Assembly (NCBI RefSeq): GCF_000003815.2
Contig: NC_049986.1
Coordinates: 23,175,527-23,239,526 of the forward strand
Length of the DNA: 64,000 nt
Direction: 5' to 3'
Source: Branchiostoma floridae
Lineage: Eukaryota; Chordata; Leptocardii; Amphioxiformes; Branchiostomatidae
In this document: one piece after another, positions 13,601 to 22,600 of the stretch
Numbering within the stretch: position 1 is the first letter of the stretch
Layout of the letters: each line of letters begins with the position of its first letter
Translations under genes and position numbers: made by a program
The notes under the pieces: model-generated
Told to the model about the DNA's origin: nothing
The model's input: only the letters and a program-made list of their open reading frames with translations
Database searches by the model: none

Positions 13601-16600
13601 GCAGGAGGTGGTCAATGCATCCCTGCAGGAAGTGGAACAGGTGCAGTCTGGGAGCCAGGCCACCATGCAGCAGGCACTGGAGCTGCAGGAAAACCTGCAG
13701 CCTGCAGCAGAAACAGCACAGGCTGCACTGCAGCAGGCAGAAAACATGCAGGGATTGGTCAACAATCAGTCACAGGTAAAATTGGAACTTAAGGGAATAA
13801 TCTCTGCAATGTGTGCACTTTGCATCAATATATGCAATCTATGCTTTGCTGTTTGTGATCTGCACAATAACAAATGTATTCTGCATATAGCAAGTTGATT
13901 GGATACAGTATTACCTCATGGTGTAACTGACAAATTGAAATCAAATGTTAATGACTTTCTTTTCTCTCCACACAGGTAACAGCAGACATCCTGTCCCAAG
14001 CTGAAGCCCTGAACAGTTCGGCCGCTGCCCTCCCCTCCCCAGCCCAGGCTGCGGCAAACGTGAGCACCGCAAATATCACCAGAGTTCCCATCATGCAGCA
14101 GGCCTGTAGCGACCTGACCCAGGACGCAGATAGGCTGCAGGGCGAGGTCAACAGGGTCGGAGGTCAGGTCAACAGGACACAGAGGTAGGTCATAGGTTAG
14201 ATGTCAACTGATTGTGATTTTTGGTGGATGAATTACGCTGACAGTCAAGTCTTGAGGATAATGTAGCTAGAGGTAATAAAAACATTGGATTCCACAGCAT
14301 GTGTCATAAAAAATTCATTCATTCTTTCATTTATTCTTTTTTACTTGTCCATCCATCCATCCATCCATCCTCCATCCATCCATCCCTCCGTATGTCCGTC
14401 CATCCATCCATCCATCCATCCATCCTCCATCCATCCATCCCTCCGTCTGTCCGTCCATCCATCCATCCATCCATCCATCCATTCGTCCTTTCATCCATTT
14501 ATCCTTTCATCCGAACGAACCAAGAGTTTCAAGGTCTTACAGGTTATATACATGTAATATAGGTTAAAATGATTGAAGGATTCACTAACCAAAATGTATA
14601 CCTGTAATATATACAAAATGTACCTGTAACAAAATTTATAAAAATTAGACTGACTAGAAAAAGATGCTATCAAGGCATAAAAAGAACTGTTCCCTGTAAA
14701 TGTAAACTTTCCATAAAGTTTATACTATGTCTTGTTCAATGTATAATAATTATTATAATATTTAGTTTTGTCAACTTTTTTTTCAACCCAAAGTTCTGTG
14801 CAGCAAACCCAGCAAGATGTCTCCCGGCTGACCTCTGACCTTCAGAATGTCCAACTTCTGGACAAGGGGAGACTGCAGGACATCAGAAACGAGGTAAAAC
14901 ATAAAACTGGATGAAGCTAATGTTATTTTTTTACTAGTGCTGTTATTGTCTGAAGGAACACCTGGAAAACAGCTGGTCACAGACCAGAACTTTAATCTAC
15001 AAGTAATGATCATGAATGATCATTTAATGAATGAATGAAATTTGGGATGAAGCAACTTCACCATCAAAACACTGTAAGGTATTTGGCTAAAACAAACATG
15101 ATGACCATCATGTTACTTCAGACATATTAATACAGTGACTGTCCTAATTGAAAACATTGAGTAGAGCAAAATGGTCAGTATATCGCCCATTCCTCATTAA
15201 CTGGGAAAATTGGAGGTAGAAAATTGTAAAAAATAAAGTTGTCCAAAACGCTTACCTGCTGGTATGAACTTGTTACCACTTATATCGACTATCTTTTGCT
15301 ATTTTTGTCTGGTGCTAACACGCTTAATTTTGGACATATTTGATTTTCAGTAGGCCTTGTCATCTTTCCTACAATTTCGTAATAAAGAGCATATTACTAC
15401 ACAGAGAAATGTTCCAGCAAGTAATAGTGGATTAACAACAGCCAAATTAGCGAATTTTCCAACCCAAAACCTTCAAATTACACGCCAATGAGAAATATTT
15501 AACCGCCGTGTCATTTGTTTCGGAATAATCATCAAAATTACTAGCTATTAAGTTTGCTACATTTGTATAAAAGTAAATAAATGATATGTTTTTTTTCTGA
15601 TATGAAGACAAACCGTTTAATACTCCTTAATTTTCACCCTGTAGGATGGGATAAGAGCGATAGAATATATTTATGAAAATGGTTGGAAGCAGGCGATATC
15701 TATTCTACAGGTAAATGCCAATGAACTGTGGTAACGTAAATTACAGAATCTCTAACATTTGGAGGAAAGCCGAATAGTGTACATACTGGCTCTATTTGAA
15801 CTAATCAGGTCATGTTCGTCTATAATGCTGGACCTCTTATCTTCATGTTGCTAACTCAGAGTAGCAAAGAAGTGTATCTTTGTTATCCGGAATACCCGTA
15901 TAATCTTGTTCGTCCTGTACCCACCCGGTCTCTGCGGAAAGACACCCAAGATATGCAAGGTCTCTTTCTTGGCGGGGTCTATTTAAATACATGCTAAGTA
16001 ACAAAGGATTCACGCAATCACACGCTCTAGGTCAGAACCGCTTCGTCCTCGCGTCCTTCAATCAAGTCTTTGGGAATAGCAGGACATGATGCGATGGCAA
16101 CATGCACCAGATGGACTGGGCCTTTCTAGCACAAGCTTTCGATATTGGAAAGACAACAAACTAAACACCAGTTATCGCACTTCTTATAAAACATTTTTTA
16201 ATGTCAGGACAATCTTTGTTCGTGGAACAAACACAATGTCACATTCAATACAGAATGAATGTGCTACCTAACAAAATGTCCATCCATACACCTTATATCG
16301 TGTGGTTTAATAATACTGGCAGAAAGAACTGTGTAATATGTGTATAACAAGGCTTTTGTTGATGAGCAAGGCTATAAACAACAGTGAATTTTCCAAAAGA
16401 GAGCTGCATGTGTAAAGGCAGTCTGTTCTACAGTTATCCTGGCAGCCTGTCCCTTTATACTAATGCCACATGATTACATGACAAGCCTGACGTTATATAG
16501 ATCTTGACTTTATAGAGTGGGATTGGTTTCACAAATAGCTTTCTGCCTTGAACCATGTGTTTGTCCATGTAAAACAATTCTGTGCATCAATTCTGAGCAG

Positions 16601-19600
16601 TCACGACTGGTTGAAAGAGTAGTTTGCTTCTAATTAACAAGATTTCCAACCTAAACAAGCAAAGGTGAATACGTTGGAACATAATATTTAAGAAGCTCCA
16701 TCTTAAGATTGGAATTCCGTTTTTCCCATTTTGAAATGTGCTAATATTTTCAATATAAAAGCACTTGGTGCAAAGTCTTTACATATGATTGACAAGTATG
16801 ATGCACAGTTGTGAAATATGATAATAACTTTCATGAATATTCATTTTGAAAATTTTCTTCCTGCAGGAATTCCTGCAGGAATTCCTGCAGGAAGCGTTTT
16901 TCCTGCAGGAATTCCTGCAGGAAGCATTTTTCCTGCAGGAATGCTGCAGGCATTCCTGCAGAAATTCCTGCAGGAGAAAGGTAAATTCCTGCAGGAAGAA
17001 TGTTTCCTGCAGGAATTTCTGCAGGAATGGCCTTATAATTCATATCTAAATCAATGACACTAAGATAGGAGTGCTACACACCGGCAAAAAAGTATGCAAC
17101 AAACGTTTTAGTAGTAGTTTCTCCTATTCATGCAACTTTTTCAACATATACATTTACATTTTGTACTACAGTTAAATGTAGAGTATAATCACACCCCGCG
17201 CAACATTTCTACCCCCAGTTCAACCTGTATGACCTCACAAGCGCCATGTTCTTGTTGACTGTCGACGCATCAAAAGCCAGCCAATTTCTCAACAGTTATC
17301 ATATATAATATCAATGTCACTAAATCCTTCAAAATTATGAGGTAGTCTGGCAACATTTTGGAAGCACGACGTGTGCCCGACTCGGGGTGGTCGTGGTCGC
17401 AAGTTTGAGTTTAATCCGATTAAATGTGAACGCATTTTTTTAATCCAACAGAAAGCTTTAATCGGATTCCTCATTTAACTCACTTGTATTTTTTCATTTG
17501 AATGGGGTCCAAGTTGCCCATGACATGTTCAACAGTTGTGCCGACAGAGCCATTACGGCTGTTCACACATGGGTGTTTTCATCAAATGAAAACTGCTCTA
17601 TTCGAATGCTCCTTCCATGCATGCAATGATATCTTGTAAATGCAGTACCAAGTTGAACGTGGCAAAGAATGAAAGCTCCTTGGTCAGCAACTTGAGATTT
17701 GTTTGATCTGGTTGGTCATATTTTGACCATCATAAGATTAACACTTGAATTTTTGTTCCAGAGAATATTTCATAAAGTTTAAAATTGGGCCTAAGAAAGC
17801 CAGGGGCTTGCTTCCTCTTGTTGAAAATTCAAGTAAGTATGCGCTATTGTAATGCGGGTTCAAAGTAAGGTCAGCTATTGTTCTATAGATATGCAAAGGA
17901 TGCTGGTGTCCAATTATCAATTATCAAAGGACTAATTATTCCCCAGGTCCAAACATCCTGGCTACCTGTAGTGCTGAGGACCTAAGGCCTTCAGAAAGAA
18001 TCCTGGAACTTGGGGGTACACTATTACAAGAAATTACAGACTGAAGAATTACAGAATTTCAGAAACCTAAGTTCACTTTTACACTAATCTATTTATTATA
18101 AATATGAAATGGTTAAACCTAAAGGGTAAATCAAGGTTGTCTTTGTCAATTTAAAGGTAAACTATGAATAATTTTTCTTGAAGTTTTGTGAAAATTTGAT
18201 GGTAATTGTGGACTCCATTTATAATAAGGTAATAAATAGACTGCTCAAACCAAGGAGGTTTAATATAGGCATCATGGAATGAAGTCAGCACCTCTATGCC
18301 TAATTTCCAATCCAGCTGTGCCTTGCTCAATTTGCCCTTCAAGCTGCGTTACATTAAACAACTGCTCGCTATCAGACCCCCTTCTGTCAGTAATGACCAT
18401 GGTAAAATCAGACCGAGTGCTCAAAAATAAAAGCTGGACTGCTTCTAGTTGGGGGGGCTACTTTCAAAGTTGGTCATTTGGTCGTTTGATACCACTGTTG
18501 CACAGTGACTATGACTGCTTCCCAAAAAACCTGGTGCAGGATAAAGACCCAAAAAAAGTTTGCTTTTGCCCAACTAGTGTAACAGTGGGTTCAAGTAGTT
18601 CCTACCGTCCTTGCTAAGGAGCTCTGAGCTTTTGTGGCGACAGCGGTAGCGTACTGGATTTGTGATCCGGCTGCTGGTTTGAATCCTGGGAGTTGGGATG
18701 TTGTTTTTTCTGTTCTACTCGCCCCTCTGGTTGTTTCACTGGTTGCCACACCAGATATCGAACCCTTTCTTGAGTGACAGATAAAGCTCCTTGGTTGATA
18801 ACAAAGGACACAAAATATGCCAGGGAAGGAATATACACCGGTAAGCTTGTACGGGCTAGACGAGTTCGGCTTTCCCCCCCCCAAAAAAATCGCCAAGCTT
18901 CCCAGAGAGGCCAGTGAAGGAGCCGAACTCGTCTAGCCCGTACAAGCTTTCCGGTGTATATTCCTTTCCCGGCATATATTCCTTTCCCGCAATATTCCCG
19001 ATTAAAAATCGGGAATCGACCCCCCCCCCCCCACCGAAAAAAAAAAACCGCCAAGCTTCCCAGAGAGGCCGGTGAAGGAGGCTACTAGCCTGACTAAAAT
19101 CGCGCTCCTAGCGGCCGGCCCTATAGTATTGCTGCTGCCCTAGGAGGGGTCATTAACCCCAGCCAGCGCTAGATTGTGTAAACACAGGCTACTCAGCCTA
19201 AGGTGCATGCAAAAATGACTTTCAAGCCCTGTGATGCAAAAAAAAACAAGACAGTTTTAAACAGTTTGTATTTTGCCTTATGATGCAAACTGGTACCAAG
19301 GCTAAAACCAGTTCAGTTCAGAAAAAGGGATGCATGGTAATGTGACCTTTCCCACTGACACAGAAGAGGGTCTGCATGGGGGGTTCTTGGTAACGCTTAA
19401 CGGTGAATTCAGGAGGCCCGGTAATGCTTAACGGTAAATTCAGAAGGTCCGGTAACGCTTAACGGTAAATTCAGGAGGGGTTACAAAGCATGACAGTAAA
19501 CATTGACGTTCGTTCCTCTTTGTACGGCGCTAAACTAGGTTACCTCGATGGTTGAAAATATCAGACTAATGGCATTGTGAGAAGGAAAAGGTGCCCAGAG

Positions 19601-22600
19601 CCCGGAGGAATGACAGGGACAATGTCTGCTGTGTCTATGACGTTTGCTTCCCTGGGTCAGTGCTCCCACCAGAGGCGGCAACAGCAAGTTTCTTGTAGGC
19701 TGGGGGGGACTATTGCTGACAAAATTTTCAGCACATGGAGCGCCGAAGGCGCAACGCATCGTATGGGGGTAGGGGGTATGCTCCCTGGGAAATTTTTTAA
19801 AATCATGGCCCTCTGAAATGCTATTTCCTGCATTTTCCGGCAAATTTTGCTGACAGAATAATGAAATTTTCATCAAAATTACACATGGTTGTAGCAATTG
19901 ACCTCCGGCCTCCGACATATTTTTACCATTTCAAGCTCGGACGGCACGAGAAATTGCCAGACAAGTCCGGGGAAATTTAAAAGTCTGGACCGTCTGAAAC
20001 GCCATTTACTGCATTTTGAAGGACAAATTTTGCTGGCCAACGAAGGTAAATCAAATGACATTTTATTAAAGAGAAAATTTTTTGGGCCAACGCCCCTGAA
20101 ACATGTTTTCGCCAGGTCGTCGTGAGCACCAAAGCCACAAGCCGTTGCAAGGGAGGTCTGGAGAAACCTCATTTTCTGCATTCGATGAGAAAATTTTGCC
20201 GGAAACTATGCTAAGTTGGACACTGAAATCTGTTTGAGTGAAAAGGTTTTTTGGGAGGGGGAGGGGCGACGCTTCCGCAACATATTTTTACCCGAAGCGG
20301 GTAGGCTCGGAGAAATTTTGAAATCTGGACCCTTTGAAACACCATTTCCTGCATTTTCAGGGGCTCTATCTGGCATTTGACTTCGTGGGTATAACTTGTT
20401 ACGAAGAATTTCTTGGTAATGCTTAACGGTGAATTCGGGATAACAAGTAACGATTAACGTGGAATTAAAACGACCAATACGCTTCACGAAGAATATACCG
20501 ATAACGCTTAACGGTGAATTAGAGTGGGTCGGTAACGATTAACGGTAAATTAAAATGGCTCGTAACACTTAACGGAAAAAGGCATGCAGGCCCTCACAGA
20601 AGTGCAACGTCCTTCACAACCTTACACTTCTGAAACACAAGAGAAAAATTTGTGCCTGGCTCCCAGGATTTTAACCTGGGCCCGCCAGCTCATGAACCCA
20701 ACACATTTACCACTCAAGCTAAAAGTTGACAGAACAGACTAATTAGACTAGTCAGTTGGTGTCCTCCGAACCCTACTGTGTCATTTGCACTGTGCTTCTT
20801 TGGCTATCATGATCAGAATCTCCAAGCGGATCTTGCAGGCTGACAATACTATCTTATGCAACCGTAAGAAGCTACATTCTTTCATGGCCTTTCAAGTGCC
20901 TTCAAACACATCCTGTTTCAAAAAAATTTTTGATTCAGAAACATGGCCTAAATATAAGATTATTATCTAAAAACTTTTATTTCCTGGGTGACGCCACAAA
21001 GTATGACGTCACATACCTGGATGTAACCTGGATCCAAGCTTCAATGGTATATAATATTATATTATATTACGTAAAGTGAGAGGTTGGCTAAAGTGCAATG
21101 CAGAGCACTACCTAATTTACCATTTTTCTGAATTCTAAGATTTCCATTAGTTGGCAGTTCAAAACAAAAGTGTTGAGCCAGATCAAGGAGGTTGAAAGAG
21201 GGCCAGATCAAGATGGTGAGATCAAGGAGCTTTTATTACTCCTTAATTTGCCGATCTGGTTTAACCATTCGAATCCTGTAATCTATCCCAGAAGTGAATT
21301 TTCAGGTTTCTGCAATTTTGAAGTTCTTCTAGTTCTAATCTGGCTCAAAAGCAGTTCAGTATAGAAATATCTCAGCAAGAAGCAACCTCCTTGATCTCAG
21401 GGAGGTGTTCTGAATCTTTCCATCCAGTGCTTTGGGACAGTCCCTGTGGGACTTGCTAATTCAACTTGCTAATTGGGAAGCATGCCTTAACAATAACTGA
21501 CCTCCTTTGAACCTGCATAACAATGTGCATAATTACCAAAAAGAGGAAAGTGAGTGCCTTATATACAGGCCCATGTAATAGGATTTGGAAACTACAAATA
21601 ATCTCTGGAACAAACTTTTGCCTGTTGTTTCTATATAATGAATCAATGACCTTGATTGTACATTTGTGCTCAAACAAGCTAAGTACAGATTGTAGCGCTA
21701 GTGATAATGTACAATTTTGATTAAAAAAAAGGTATCTTGTCACCTCTACAAATACTAATACATTCCAGTATTTACAAGTTCAACTTCTTCTCACCTCTTA
21801 AAACAGTTATAAATATAAGTACAGATGGAATCAATAATGTATGGTTGATCTAATTGCATGAGAAATATGAATTTTTTTCCGTGGTATTCAAGTATTGGAA
21901 ATAGGGAACATATCTTGTATATTTTCAAAGAGGATGTTTCTTTTGTTGTTGTATAAAGTACAGTAAACAATAAAGTGACACTCATCCTCTATCTTATTCA
22001 AGTTACAGTATTGGCAAATTCTTTGTTCCAGAGGAATGCGGTTATGTCGGCCTTCTGGCTTATAATGAATCATACTGGTAAACAGCTTCATAGCGGGCTT
22101 CAAGTTTATTAATAGTCAAAAAGATAATGGTTCTTTGGACCAGATAAAGCCCAGGTTATCAATAAGTTTGGTTATCAAAAAGTTTGTTGTTATTTTGTGG
22201 GCCTTTCTGCTTTTCAACGCCTGGCTCTATAGTACAAAAATTGCTTGTATTTGCAAGATACTCCAGGACCCCAAATTTTACATATCAATACCCTCTGTGT
22301 TGGCAAACTTTCCTGGTTGATTTTGAAGAGTAGAAGGCCTGTGGTATATATTTTGATGTGATACTGATAGCCATTCTGGAATGGTAGCTTTATTCTGGCT
22401 ATCAGTATCAGCCTTCAAACCCATCATCAGGAACTTTTTGTCTGAAACCAAGATAAAAGCCCCTTGCTTAAACAAGAGACCTAAGGTAGCCAAGACAAGA
22501 GTAAAAGATTACCAATTGAAAGGCAAATAGTAAAAAATTATATCTATTCCAAGGTTGCTGTAAAACCTAGGTTTAATAGGTCAGTGAGATCAGAGAATTC

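Noticed and set aside
14285-14562. Frames rich in HPSIHPS
   Set aside because: Translation of a CATC microsatellite.
16818-17057. Open frames reading [11 protein letters not shown] in three frames on both strands, and again at 23883-24171
   Set aside because: They come from the palindromic CCTGCAGGAATT array. All frames stay open because of the repeat, not because of coding.
18614-19054. 146-codon minus-strand frame
   Set aside because: It crosses a foldback repeat and C runs, and shows no recognisable domain or splice structure.
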